Source: Dyadobacter sandarakinus
Lineage (GTDB): Bacteria > Bacteroidota > Bacteroidia > Cytophagales > Spirosomataceae
Assembly: GCF_016894445.1 (NCBI RefSeq)
Contig: NZ_CP056775.1
Coordinates: forward strand, 3,722,001 to 3,786,000
Direction: 5' to 3'
DNA: 64,000 nt
The position numbers were made by a program, and so were the translations under genes. The notes beneath the pieces were generated by a model. It saw only the letters and a program-made list of their open reading frames with translations. It searched no databases and was not told the origin of the DNA. Shown piece by piece: positions 55,546 through 64,000 of the stretch; position 1 is the stretch's first letter; the number at the start of each line of letters is the position of its first letter.

Positions 55546-57329
55546 TGAGCGCGATAAATATAATTGGCACGTCCAGCCGGAGCCGTATCTCCATGCAGCC
55601 AGAAATCCATAATGTTGCCCTGCTCCTGCATATTGTCGCTCCACTTAAACTCAAAATCCGGTTCACCGGTAATACCCAGCAGCGACTTCGGAATCCTTAT
55701 TTCGAGTTTGTTACCTTGTACGGCATAGTCCGCCTCCCCTGCCTTTTGCCAGTTCCAGGCAGCATCCGTCTTTTCAATAATGCTTTTCTGAGCCGGACTC
55801 AGGCGGTTAACCACCACGTCATAGCCTTCCCAGCCGGTGTTTTTATTTTTATCCGTATCAATAAAAAGCCGCATCCAACCCGGATCCGTTTTCGGCGTGA
55901 GGGGCGCGGCAGTCTCTGCATAGAAATAAATATAGTCCTGGTCACGGGCGACTTTGGATAGCACAATATCGTTGCGGCCTGTTTTGTCCTGATACACCAG
56001 ACTACCCCAGCCCGGACTGTTGCGCGGGAGGGTATTTCCCTTGTAGGCCCTGAATGCCGGCGTGACTTGCTCCCACTCGCCAAATTTGCCGTCCATCGCG
56101 ATCGTTGCCGGAGGCGACACGGGGGCCGGAGCCGGCAGTCCTTTGAAGCGCCGGATATTGGCAGCCATCTGGTAGTAATAATTATCGCCATGCCCTCCCT
56201 TCATGGGCTCGATGTCGCGGCTGCCTTCCTGATCAAACTCGTCGGGGAATGCGTTGGTTTGCTGCTGCCACACATCGTACCGGCCGGCGATCCACTCGTT
56301 CCATCCGGTAATAAAAATCAGCTCGGGATTGATCTCCATAGCCCTGTCAAACTGTTCCTGAAAATTGTAGCCGTAGTTAACCGCACCCGGCTCTGTAATC
56401 TGTCCATTCTTGTTCGTATAGCTCCGTCCGAACGAACCCGTCGCATTCAATGCAGTAAGCCCCCGCTCTTTGGTCCAGTTTTGAGCTACGCCCACAGTCG
56501 CCTGCTCAAAGCTGCCGTCCGGATTCTTCTTAAAGCCATGCTGCGGATGAATTTCAAGCCAGCCCCAGTGATCCGGTATTTCAGGGCCTTTGTTGTACAC
56601 CGGCTGGCCGGGACGGAATGTGAAAAATTCTTTCAACTCCTTTTCCAATGCGGCATTCGCCGGTTTGTCTTTCAATGCAGTCGCAAAATCCGGCGAGCCC
56701 ATGATCAGCGGCTTGCCTTTCCAGTTGAACCAGAGATCTTTGTATTTTCCGGGCTTGTACAGGTCTGTATAAATTTCGCGCAGAATTTCCTTCCCGCCGT
56801 CACTAACCCAAAAAGGCAGCATAAAAGCAATCTGCGGGGTTTTTACACCATCTTTCCTGGCCTGGCTGAACACCTCGCAGAGTTTCATGTAAGATTCCTT
56901 CCAGGTGATATTTCCATTGGTACAATCAAAGATGATCATATCTACGCCTGCATCGGCCAACATTTCGGCATGTTTGCGCAGCACCCAGGCATCGGTATCT
57001 ACGTAGTAACCAAACAGCGGCTCAGCCCAGAACCACGGACTTTTCCGTGCCGGCCAAATGGGGTTGTTATAGTCATGAACTGCCTTAGGATCACGTGCCA
57101 GGTATTCGGTGACATTCAGCGCAGGATTGTTTTTGGCCTGCTGCGTGTGCCAGGTCCAGTAAAAAAGGCCCACAAATTTGTCCTTTTTCAGCGGCCCGAC
57201 CTGCTGGTGACCAGGCAGCTTCCGACCTACGGCATCCGTAGCGGTTATGTCCCCAGAGTAGCTTTGAGCCCGGAGGTGGGTGGTGATCAGGGTTGTCAGG
57301 AATAGTAGTAAGTACTTCATTTGGTACAA
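55542..57329 (-). CDS. GH71/GH99/WbsX-like TIM-barrel enzyme with carbohydrate-binding tail (copy 2)
   Basis: A 595-residue secreted protein (signal peptide ending LRAQ, residue 22) that belongs to the GH71/GH99-like barrel group. Barrel blocks are VGLFYWTWHTQQ (53-64), MLADAGVDMIIFDCTNGN (about 123-140) and FITGWNEWIAGRYD (about 345-358). The glutamate of GWNEW is a likely active-site residue, as in WbsX-type relatives. Residues about 405-595 are a CBM9-like sandwich (TIAMDGKFGEWEQV start, MRLFIDTDKNKNTGWEGYD). It is a diverged tandem paralogue of the 57610-59337 gene, sharing all blocks in order. GH99 enzymes cut alpha-mannose linkages and GH71 alpha-1,3-glucan, so alpha-linked hexan is the inferred substrate class. 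It is coupled to the GH43-like gene. Confidence 0.84.
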   Translation of the reverse strand: MYQMKYLLLFLTTLITTHLRAQSYSGDITATDAVGRKLPGHQQVGPLKKDKFVGLFYWTWHTQQAKNNPALNVTEYLARDPKAVHDYNNPIWPARKSPWFWAEPLFGYYVDTDAWVLRKHAEMLADAGVDMIIFDCTNGNITWKESYMKLCEVFSQARKDGVKTPQIAFMLPFWVSDGGKEILREIYTDLYKPGKYKDLWFNWKGKPLIMGSPDFATALKDKPANAALEKELKEFFTFRPGQPVYNKGPEIPDHWGWLEIHPQHGFKKNPDGSFEQATVGVAQNWTKERGLTALNATGSFGRSYTNKNGQITEPGAVNYGYNFQEQFDRAMEINPELIFITGWNEWIAGRYDVWQQQTNAFPDEFDQEGSRDIEPMKGGHGDNYYYQMAANIRRFKGLPAPAPVSPPATIAMDGKFGEWEQVTPAFRAYKGNTLPRNSPGWGSLVYQDKTGRNDIVLSKVARDQDYIYFYAETAAPLTPKTDPGWMRLFIDTDKNKNTGWEGYDVVVNRLSPAQKSIIEKTDAAWNWQKAGEADYAVQGNKLEIRIPKSLLGITGEPDFEFKWSDNMQEQGNIMDFWLHGDTAPAGRANYIYRAQ

Positions 57330-57410
57330 TTTAGGCGTTTTGATGAATGGTTGGTCCGTTCAGTTTGCTGGTGAGAAGCGTTGTCCCTGGGAGCTCCTGG
57401 TGGCCGCATC

Positions 57411-57563
57411 TGCCCTTCGACTGCGCTCAGGGTGACAAAGGTGAGTGGTGCCTTCTCAAATAGGTAGCATTGCCAAGGGCTTTGTCAAAAAGTTAGCACT
57501 GCCAAGACCCCTTATCAAGAAGTTAGCAAGTCTCCTTGTCACCCTGAGCGGAGTCGAAGGGCA
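57411..57563. repeat. 28-base inverted repeat pair (57411-57439 / 57535-57563)
   Basis: TGCCCTTCGACTGCGCTCAG, continuing with GGTGACA, on the left is matched on the right by the reverse complement with a single C/G difference. About 95 bases lie between. The core CCCTTCGACT-C-GCTCAGGGTGACA is one I recall from intergenic regions of many unrelated genomes, so it may be a mobile palindromic unit. Confidence 0.75.
57462..57541. repeat. threefold imperfect 30-base direct repeat
   Basis: Units begin at 57462 (AGGTAGCATTGCCAAGGG), 57491 (AGTTAGCACTGCCAAGAC) and 57521 (AGTTAGCAAG), each ending near TGTCA/ATCAA. It sits wholly inside the inverted repeat, between the two GH71/99-like genes. Units differ too much and are too few for a CRISPR array. 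Confidence 0.7.
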
Positions 57564-57600
57564 CTCACTCACAACTGAACCAATTCCCCACTCCCATTCG

Positions 57601-57624
57601 ATCATTCAATCATTCAATCATTAA
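57601..57624. repeat. 8-base tandem repeat (ATCATTCA) x3 over a stop codon
   Basis: Three copies of ATCATTCA/ATCATTAA cover the final codons and the stop (TGA at 57612-57610) of the upstream GH71/99-like gene. Slippage there would alter only the 3' untranslated part, because the first copy read already contains the stop. Confidence 0.7.
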
Positions 57625-59337
57625 AAAGTTAAACCTCCCTCCCGGCGCTGCGTCGCCGTTTACGTACCAGTCCAGGGGTTCGTCGTCGGCTTGCATGTTG
57701 TCGGACCATTTGAATTCCAGGTTGAGGGGTGTGTTCAGGTTTTTCAGGCTGCTGCGCGGGATGGAGATCATCATGCGGTTGCCCTGTACCTGGTGCGTTA
57801 CCTTTCCTGCATCGCGCCACTGATTGCCGCGGTACTCCTGCAATGTGCTGCCGCTTACCACGCGATAGTCATAGCCTTTCCAGCCGGTGGAAGGTTTGCG
57901 GTCGGTATCAAGGTAGAGGCGCATCCATTTGTTGTCGGTATTGGGCGAAATGCCGGCAGCAGTCTGCGCATAGAAGTAAAGGTGTTTACCATCCCGCGCC
58001 ACTTTCAGGATATCAAAATCATTGCGGCCGGTTTTGTTGACGTACATCATGGCAGGTTCAGTCTGGGCACCGGGATGGTTCCTTTCCCGGGTATCTCCGG
58101 TGTAGTCGCGGTAGGTCAATGCAACGTCCTTCCAATCGTCCAGCTGCCGGATGGTTTTTGCCTGTCCGGGAGAGGGATTGGATTCAATGCCTTTGTACCG
58201 CCGGATGTTGGCGACCATTTGCATATAATAATGGTCTTTAAGGCCGGCCGTCAGCGTAGGTTCGATATCCCGGCTGTACTCCGGGCTCGCCTGGTCGCAG
58301 AACCAGGAGTGTTCCGGGTTTTTGTCGTGAGTTTCAAACTTGCCCGCGATCCATTCATTCCAGCCGGTGATGTAAATAAAAGGTGTGTTTTGCTGAATGG
58401 CATAGTCCCATTGTTCCTGAATGTTATAACCCTTAAGCATATCCGTCTCCGGATTTCCCATCGTGCCCTGGCGGTAGCTGCGGCCCCAGTTGTCTTTGTT
58501 CCCGTAAAAAGCCGAACCGCCCATTCCCGCGGTCGGATTGGGGTGCTGGGCTACCGACACGTTGATGATCTCAGGCTCACCTTGCAGATTATAATGTACC
58601 TTCTGAGGGCGGGTAAAAGATATCCAGGGCCAGCCGTTCTTTTTCTGACCTTCGGTCGGCCACTGTGATTCCCGGAATGTAAAAAACTGCTGAAAGTCCT
58701 TACCCCCGGCCTCTTTGGAAATCCCTATGATGAGCGGCTTGCCGTCGAGCTGGTACCAGCATTCGGGATGCCGGTAGGGCGCGTTGTTTTTGTAAAAAAT
58801 ATCATAAGCCTCCTGCATCGTCTCACCCGACTGTGTGTTGGTATAAAAAACAATTTTCGGAGGATTTTTGCCCTGCGCACGCACGGCATCCATGGCTTGC
58901 ATAAGCACATCGGCCTGCTTTCCGTAAGTCAGACGGTTGGTGGCGTCAATGACCACAAAGTCTACCCCGGCGTCGGTAAGGAGCTGCATGCTGCGGAGAT
59001 GTACCCAATAATCATCAGCCTTGTAATAACCGTAAATCGGCTGGCCCCAGTAGTACATGCCCACGCTCCCGCTTTTCGGATCGCCGCCCCACTCGGGATG
59101 GTCGAAGTCTTCGAGTACTTCGGGGTGTTTGCTTACGATTTCGTGCAGGTCCCAGTGGCGGGCTGGCGCCGTATCATGCCAGAGAAAGTAAAAAATTCCC
59201 ACCTGCCGGTTTGGTTTGGGATTGCCCACGGCATCGTTCAGCGGCAGCGTCCGGCCGAGGTCATCGGTACCTGCCAGCGGCTGTGCGAGGGAGGTGGTGG
59301 TAATTAAGGTGAGTAGCAGGATCAGGGGTTTCAGCAT
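57610..59337 (-). CDS. GH71/GH99/WbsX-like TIM-barrel enzyme with carbohydrate-binding tail (copy 1)
   Basis: A 575-residue secreted enzyme (signal peptide ending SLAQ, residue 19) and the first of two tandem paralogues. Shared blocks are VGIFYFLWHDTAPARH (47-62), LLTDAGVDFVVIDATNR (about 120-136), VSVAQHPNPTAGMGGSAFYG and ITGWNEWIAGKFETHD. The C-terminal part (about 395-575) has the same CBM9-like layout (MYVNKTGRNDFDILKVARDG, MRLYLDTDRKPSTGWKGYDY). It keeps the GWNEW glutamate. It starts 111 bases after susD and is separated from copy 2 by a 280-base gap holding the repeat element. The divergence between copies suggests different linkages or chain positions in the same glycan, an inference. 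Confidence 0.84.
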   Translation of the reverse strand: MLKPLILLLTLITTTSLAQPLAGTDDLGRTLPLNDAVGNPKPNRQVGIFYFLWHDTAPARHWDLHEIVSKHPEVLEDFDHPEWGGDPKSGSVGMYYWGQPIYGYYKADDYWVHLRSMQLLTDAGVDFVVIDATNRLTYGKQADVLMQAMDAVRAQGKNPPKIVFYTNTQSGETMQEAYDIFYKNNAPYRHPECWYQLDGKPLIIGISKEAGGKDFQQFFTFRESQWPTEGQKKNGWPWISFTRPQKVHYNLQGEPEIINVSVAQHPNPTAGMGGSAFYGNKDNWGRSYRQGTMGNPETDMLKGYNIQEQWDYAIQQNTPFIYITGWNEWIAGKFETHDKNPEHSWFCDQASPEYSRDIEPTLTAGLKDHYYMQMVANIRRYKGIESNPSPGQAKTIRQLDDWKDVALTYRDYTGDTRERNHPGAQTEPAMMYVNKTGRNDFDILKVARDGKHLYFYAQTAAGISPNTDNKWMRLYLDTDRKPSTGWKGYDYRVVSGSTLQEYRGNQWRDAGKVTHQVQGNRMMISIPRSSLKNLNTPLNLEFKWSDNMQADDEPLDWYVNGDAAPGGRFNFLMIE

Positions 59338-59448
59338 TGTGGTTGGGTTTGGATTGATGGTGGCTTACAGTGGGATAATAGCATGGAAATGCTTCTGGGC
59401 TGCCGGCCGAAGCACTACCATGCCGCTGGATGCCAGGCAGCCGGAGAA

Positions 59449-61218
59449 TTATTCCAGCCATCCCGGGTTCTGCCAGTCGGAGCCCGACAGCCCGATGACC
59501 TTGTTGACCTCGCGCTGATCAATGGGATACATCAGGTATTTGTCCTGAAAGCTGTTGCGATTTGTGAATTTGAAACGTTTGTAAACCCATGCATTGCCAT
59601 TTTTTGTGATCCGCATACCTGTTACAAACCGGTCCGTTTCGGGAAGGATTTTCCAGCGGCGCACGTCGAAAAAGCGGTGCTCTTCAAATGCCAGCTCAAT
59701 GCGGCGCTCATTGCGGTATTTTTTTTCAAATGCATCTTTGGACAGGCCCGCAGCAAATCCCGGCATCCCGGCCCTCGCCCGTACTACATTCACCGCCTCG
59801 CGCGCGCTCAGCGTCTGCGATCCTACCGGCACAGGTACGTCGGCTCCTGATGCCTGGTAGGCCGACTCCGCGAAGTTCAAATAAAGCTCTGCCAGCCTGA
59901 AAAGCCTGATAGCACCGTCAGCATCATTGTTCTGACCGGATTTATAGTTGTTGAATTTTCGCAAATAATACCCTGTCCGCGTAAACTTCCTGTTGATATC
60001 CGAAATCTCCTCGGCTCCGCCCACAAAAGTCTCGACCTTTTTACCCTCAGGCTGATCCAGGTTCCTGACAGCTCCATTGTAGTAAACCGACGCATAAAAC
60101 CGCGGATCGCGACCGGCATAGGGATCCGCCTCTTTATACCCCGAAGCCGCATTGATTACGGGAACGGTGCGGTTGGCATCGGAATAGCCGGTAACCGGCG
60201 CCTGGCCGTTTGCCATTTCATAGGCATCCACCAGGTCCTGCGTGGGGCAAGGGCCTGTCCTTTCCATACCCGGATTGGTAGGCATACCTGCAAACCGCCA
60301 TACCTGCATGGCATCCCCTACATGATAAATCGTCTCCTTGTCCGTAGCACGCTGATCATTGGAGCTTGTAAAAAAGTAAAGTGCATACGCATTCTGCGCG
60401 ATAGAGGCGGCCGGCTTTTCATCAAAAAGCTTATAACCATTTGCAAGGCACTGGCCCAGTGCCTCCGCATTGATCTGCACGGCCTTTTGCCAGGTATAAG
60501 TCCCGTCCGACCAAAGCGGACTGGCAGCATACGTAACCGCCTGCGACTTGATTGCATAAGCCACTGCCCGGGTCATGATGCCGTACTGGTTGTCGTAAAT
60601 ATCCCAGGACAAACCGTCGCGGGTGGCCGGATAAGACAATGCTTTGTCACAATCTGCCAGGATAAAAGTGACTACCTCCGAGAAGGTTGCCCGCTCGTCT
60701 TTCGCGAAATCATGCCCGATTTCCAAAGGCTTGTCAAAAATGGGCACCCCGCCGTACCGCTTGATCAGCTGCAGGTAGTACAATGCACGCAAAGCATGTG
60801 CCTGCGCTGTCCAGGAAGCCTTTTCACCCTCAGGAGCGTACAGCGTGGCCGTAGCTATATTTTGTATAAACACATTGCATTTACGGATACCCTCATACAG
60901 GTCACCCCACGGACTGCCGTCGGCCGAAATGTCGCCGTAAGTGAGTGAAGTCACATTTCCGCCATACCATACAATGTATTTTGATGCCGGCGTCACATCA
61001 TCCGCATCCTGCGCTTCGTCCGTGTAGGAGGCGCGGTCCATGTAAGGTTTGGGACAATATCCATAGCAGGAGTTTAGGTAACCCCGGGTGCGGTTATAAT
61101 CACTGAAAACCTGGTCCATCGTGATCCTGCCGTCAGAAGGAAGGTCCAGCTGCTCGTTGCAGGAGAGCAGCATGGCAGCCAGGGCTCCGGTAAGGAACAA
61201 AGCATTATATTTTTTCAT
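59449..61218 (-). CDS. SusD/RagB-family glycan-binding outer-membrane lipoprotein
   Basis: A 589-residue surface lipoprotein of the classical RagB/SusD family. The lipobox is LLSC with C20. Family blocks include RGYLNSCYGYCPKPYMDRAS in the N-terminal SusD_N region and TAQAHALRALYYLQLIKRYGG (about 137-157). RRIELAFEEHRFFDVRRWKI lies near the C-terminus, and LMYPIDQREVNK at the end. It starts 31 bases after the SusC gene and is followed by the two barrel enzymes, so it is the glycan-capture subunit of this utilisation locus. Its cysteine-containing N-terminus (C51, C55) could form a disulfide. Confidence 0.93.
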   Translation of the reverse strand: MKKYNALFLTGALAAMLLSCNEQLDLPSDGRITMDQVFSDYNRTRGYLNSCYGYCPKPYMDRASYTDEAQDADDVTPASKYIVWYGGNVTSLTYGDISADGSPWGDLYEGIRKCNVFIQNIATATLYAPEGEKASWTAQAHALRALYYLQLIKRYGGVPIFDKPLEIGHDFAKDERATFSEVVTFILADCDKALSYPATRDGLSWDIYDNQYGIMTRAVAYAIKSQAVTYAASPLWSDGTYTWQKAVQINAEALGQCLANGYKLFDEKPAASIAQNAYALYFFTSSNDQRATDKETIYHVGDAMQVWRFAGMPTNPGMERTGPCPTQDLVDAYEMANGQAPVTGYSDANRTVPVINAASGYKEADPYAGRDPRFYASVYYNGAVRNLDQPEGKKVETFVGGAEEISDINRKFTRTGYYLRKFNNYKSGQNNDADGAIRLFRLAELYLNFAESAYQASGADVPVPVGSQTLSAREAVNVVRARAGMPGFAAGLSKDAFEKKYRNERRIELAFEEHRFFDVRRWKILPETDRFVTGMRITKNGNAWVYKRFKFTNRNSFQDKYLMYPIDQREVNKVIGLSGSDWQNPGWLE

Positions 61219-61249
61219 AAACGTAAAGGTTCAGGTAAATGGAAAATCA

Positions 61250-64000
61250 TCAGAAAATCACGCTGATACCGGCATTGAACACCCTGTACACGGGAAACGT
61301 GGCGTAAGTACCCTCGGGTCCGTAGTCGCTGGATTTCATTTTATCCCAGGTAATCAGGTTCTGGCCGCTGAGAAGTATGCGGATCTTTTCGGCCAGGATT
61401 ACTTTCGAAAGGCTCAATGGGAGCGTGTAGGCCAGCTCTACGTTTTTCAGCCGCAGGTAGGAACGGTTGGAGGCGTAAAAGTCACTGGCTTCGTGGTTCA
61501 CGGTACGACCCAGCGAAAGTGCCGGCGAAGTGATCTTTTCACCCGCTGCATACCGCTCAGGTGTCCAGGCATTGCGGTGCAGCTCGCCGAACACGCCGTC
61601 GTAGTCGGTTTCATAAACACCCTGTCCTCTTTCAATCGTCATGTATTTGCCCACTCCCTGAAAAAGCACGTTGAGCTCCAATGCCCTGTAAGTAATACCC
61701 CCTGATATCCCGTAGCTGGTGCGCGGCATTCCGTTGCCGATAGGGGCCTTATCGCGCTCGTCGATCTTGCCGTCAGCATTCAGGTCGCGGTATCTGAGAT
61801 CGCCGGGGCGCGGGGTACCGAAGTTATAAGCCAGGCCGGCGTTATCGATGTCAGCCTGTGAGTTAAAGAAGCCGTTTCCATTGCTGTAATCAACCAGGTA
61901 GCCAAACTCCTGCCCGAAGGAATAACCCTCCTCCCATTTACGGTAAGCATAGTCTGCGGTGCGCAGAGCTTCGTTCCAGTTGACAACCTTATTCCTGGCG
62001 TATCCCAGCAATCCACCCACGTGAAAGCTCAGGTCTTTGCCGAGCGTCCTGCTGTAATTGACGGTAAGGTCCACCCCTTTGTTTTCAAAAGTCCCGGTAT
62101 TGAGGCGCGGGTAGTTTTCCAGCGGGATGCCCTGGTACTCGGGAATTGTTGACAAAGCACTGATAATCATGTTGCTCATGCGTTCCTTGAACACATCTGC
62201 CGAAATGGTAAGTGCATTGCCGATACCCAGGTCCAGGCCATAGTTCTGCTTCATGGATACTTCCGCCCGGATGTTGGGATTACCTACCTGACCTTCTTTT
62301 ACTACATATTGGAGATAAGCAAGCGGTCCGCCACCCGCTACGGTTACATTGTCCAGGTAAGCAAAGCGGGCCAGACTGCTCATATCATTGGCGGTTTTGC
62401 CATACGATGCCCTGAGTTTCAGGAAGGTCACCAAGACATTGTTTTTTAAAAAAGATTCATTGGAAACCACCCAGCCCGCCGAGATGGCCGGTGTGGCAGT
62501 ATACCGGCTGCCGCGTGCATACTGCTCTGAGCCTGAGTAACCGAGGTCAAATTTGAGGAGGTAGCGGCTGTCAAAGCTGTAAGTAGCCTCAAATCCTGAA
62601 CTTACCCGGTTGTACGGCAGCATTCGGGCGGAGTCGGTTTCTGCCTTGGTCAGATTCTGGTAAAACATATAGGCCATCGCCCCTATCCTGTGCCGGCCAA
62701 AGTCGCGCCGGTAATTGGCGGCTATGTTGTATGTCAAATGGTAATAGTACGAGTGTCCTTTGCTGTAAGCCAGCGGCGTGTTGTTCTGTGCGCCTTTTTT
62801 CACAAATGAAACCGAGGTCGAATCATTGGTGCGGATCCACCGCTCATAGTCCTGCCGGGTAGCAAGGCTCCCTACGGAGTTGGTCTGGTAAGCAAAAAGA
62901 CCCGTCAGGTTCAATCCTTTCGTCAGGAAACCCATATCCAGGTCAAGACCAAACTGGGAGGTAATATTAGTCACCGTATGGCGCACGTAGCCGGTCCGGT
63001 TGAGCAGCCCATACGTGGGGGAAGCGACGCGCTCGGTTGTAATTACCTGGCCGCCCGCATCCACTACTTCGCCCGAGGCATCCATAACCGGCTGGGTTAC
63101 GGGACCATACATCGTAGGCGGAAGCTGAAAAATGCTGCCGTAAATCTCTGCATTGCCGGCCCCGGGTGTACGCTCACGTTTTACATTTCCGCTCAGCCGC
63201 ACAAATGCTTTCAGGTAGCGGTTGAGGTTCATGTCCACATTGGAGCGGTAGTTGACCCAGATGTTGTTTGCATTTGCATTGTAGCGCGTCTGGTCAGTTT
63301 TGAACTGCCCTCCCTGGTGCATGAAGTTGATATTGGAATAAAACTGCACTTTGTCGTTACCGCCGGTCACGTTCATACTGGCGCGCTGCATGGTCGCAAA
63401 GTCCTTCATGAAATGCTTGTACCAGTTGTTATTGGGATAAAGTTCAGGGTTGCTCCCGGAGCGGTACCCTTCTATCTGCGCCGGACTGAAAAGGTAGTTG
63501 GGTCCGTGTCCGTCATTCAGCGCCGCCTGGTTCCGCATGGCGGCATAATCGGCCGAGCTGTAAAATGCAGGAGTGGTTGTCACCTGCTGTACCGACTCGT
63601 CAAATCGTGTTTTGATCTGCAAAGGTCCCTTGCGGCCGCGTTTGGTGGTTACCACCAAAAGACCATTGGTACCCTGTATGCCGTACAATGCCTGGGTGGA
63701 GGCATCTTTGAGCAGGGTAATGCTCTCGATCTCGTTGGCAGTGATATATTCCAGGGTCTGCGCGCTGTTGTAGGAATTGATAATACCATCAATCATCACC
63801 AGTGGGCCGCTCTGCCGCCCTACCGAAAGTCCGCGTATGTTCAGCTCGGTAGTGGCCCGCGACAGTTCCGAAAACGATTCGTAAGTAGCGAGTCCCGCCA
63901 GGCGGCCGGGCAGGGTCTGGGTGAGGTTGGCTACGGGTGCCCGTTCCAGCTCGTCTCCTTTCACCGTCGCCACTGAGCCTGTAATCTCACTGCGTTTCTG
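61250..64000 (-). CDS. SusC/RagA-family TonB-linked transporter, N-terminus beyond the window
   Basis: This is the importer of the second SusC/SusD pair. The reading frame stays open from 61250 to the right edge, and the codons at 64000-63974 read QKRSEITGS, which is the usual stretch just before the plug domain. The signal peptide and carboxypeptidase-like domain are thus outside the window. A GTG at 63973 is not the true start. Plug blocks LPGRLAGLATYESFSELSRA, GPLVMIDGIINSYNSAQT and ITLLKDASTQALYGIQGTNG are seen. The barrel ends VYRVFNAGISVIF. The gene leads an operon with susD 31 bases downstream and the GH71/99-like enzymes after that. Confidence 0.93.
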   Translation of the reverse strand, partial: QKRSEITGSVATVKGDELERAPVANLTQTLPGRLAGLATYESFSELSRATTELNIRGLSVGRQSGPLVMIDGIINSYNSAQTLEYITANEIESITLLKDASTQALYGIQGTNGLLVVTTKRGRKGPLQIKTRFDESVQQVTTTPAFYSSADYAAMRNQAALNDGHGPNYLFSPAQIEGYRSGSNPELYPNNNWYKHFMKDFATMQRASMNVTGGNDKVQFYSNINFMHQGGQFKTDQTRYNANANNIWVNYRSNVDMNLNRYLKAFVRLSGNVKRERTPGAGNAEIYGSIFQLPPTMYGPVTQPVMDASGEVVDAGGQVITTERVASPTYGLLNRTGYVRHTVTNITSQFGLDLDMGFLTKGLNLTGLFAYQTNSVGSLATRQDYERWIRTNDSTSVSFVKKGAQNNTPLAYSKGHSYYYHLTYNIAANYRRDFGRHRIGAMAYMFYQNLTKAETDSARMLPYNRVSSGFEATYSFDSRYLLKFDLGYSGSEQYARGSRYTATPAISAGWVVSNESFLKNNVLVTFLKLRASYGKTANDMSSLARFAYLDNVTVAGGGPLAYLQYVVKEGQVGNPNIRAEVSMKQNYGLDLGIGNALTISADVFKERMSNMIISALSTIPEYQGIPLENYPRLNTGTFENKGVDLTVNYSRTLGKDLSFHVGGLLGYARNKVVNWNEALRTADYAYRKWEEGYSFGQEFGYLVDYSNGNGFFNSQADIDNAGLAYNFGTPRPGDLRYRDLNADGKIDERDKAPIGNGMPRTSYGISGGITYRALELNVLFQGVGKYMTIERGQGVYETDYDGVFGELHRNAWTPERYAAGEKITSPALSLGRTVNHEASDFYASNRSYLRLKNVELAYTLPLSLSKVILAEKIRILLSGQNLITWDKMKSSDYGPEGTYATFPVYRVFNAGISVIF

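Noticed and set aside
56067..57305. 412-codon open frame on + opposite a GH71/99-like gene
   Set aside because: Low-quality translation and full overlap with an enzyme gene that has a clear paralogue in the same orientation.
57462..57541. Threefold 30-base repeat considered as a CRISPR array
   Set aside because: Units are adjacent without unique spacers, vary in sequence and are only three; no cas gene is present.
57411..57563. Inverted repeats considered as ends of an insertion sequence
   Set aside because: Only about 95 bases lie between them, with no transposase frame and no visible target duplication; a palindromic repeat unit fits better.
62978..63976. 332-codon open frame on + opposite the right-edge SusC gene
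   Set aside because: Antisense shadow of plug and barrel codons.

Overview
This window looks like chromosomal DNA of a Bacteroidota bacterium of the order Cytophagales, most likely Dyadobacter or a close relative in the Spirosomataceae. That placement rests on gene content, not on a search. It holds two SusC/SusD pairs, a TamB/TamL pair with a lipoprotein TamL, a protein with a type IX secretion C-terminal domain, an FtsK-LolA pair, AQ-type signal peptides, weak ribosome binding sites and a few TAnnTTTG promoter boxes. I saw no tRNA, rRNA, CRISPR array, insertion sequence or phage gene.

Bases 1-5300 (+ strand) carry a light-sensing operon: single-domain response regulator, haem oxygenase and bacteriophytochrome kinase, closed by a strong hairpin terminator. 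A type IB topoisomerase and a DUF2383 four-helix protein follow. Bases 5377-10564 (- strand) carry a small protein plus nucleotidyltransferase pair, pyrD, ftsK and lolA. Bases 10861-21776 (+) carry a TonB-dependent-receptor-like barrel protein, a LolA/LolB-like periplasmic protein, and the tamB-tamL envelope pair. The barrel half of tamL and the lipoprotein gene after it are much more AT-rich than their surroundings. Bases 22651-29968 hold housekeeping genes: rsgA, a ROK regulator, waaA, an unknown secreted protein, lipA and metK. Bases 30033-34264 (-) encode an RND pump and its adaptor without an outer-membrane channel. Bases 34523-40564 (+) encode a 2013-residue alpha-2-macroglobulin-like protein with an intact CAEQ thioester motif.

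From 40567 to the right edge almost everything is on the - strand and concerns glycan or sugar use. Two loci can be separated. The first (52910 down to 40567) runs from a haem-binding beta-propeller dehydrogenase through an FG-GAP/VCBS protein, a D-tagatose-3-epimerase-like isomerase, a small FecR-N-terminus-like protein and a SusC/SusD pair to a PLP-dependent DegT-type aminotransferase. It has no recognisable glycoside hydrolase, so it looks like an oxidation-epimerisation-amination system for a sugar or cyclitol. It is my best candidate for an undescribed system. The second (right edge down to 54493) is a polysaccharide utilisation locus: SusC (cut by the window edge), SusD, two tandem GH71/GH99/WbsX-like barrel enzymes with carbohydrate-binding tails, and a GH43-like propeller translationally coupled to the second barrel enzyme. 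A 28-base inverted repeat enclosing a threefold direct repeat lies between the two barrel genes. A T9SS-sorted protein and a short coiled-coil protein lie between the two loci.

Several gene boundaries are marked by long perfect palindromes that probably act as bidirectional terminators. No ribosomal RNA or species marker is present, so genus-level placement is an inference.
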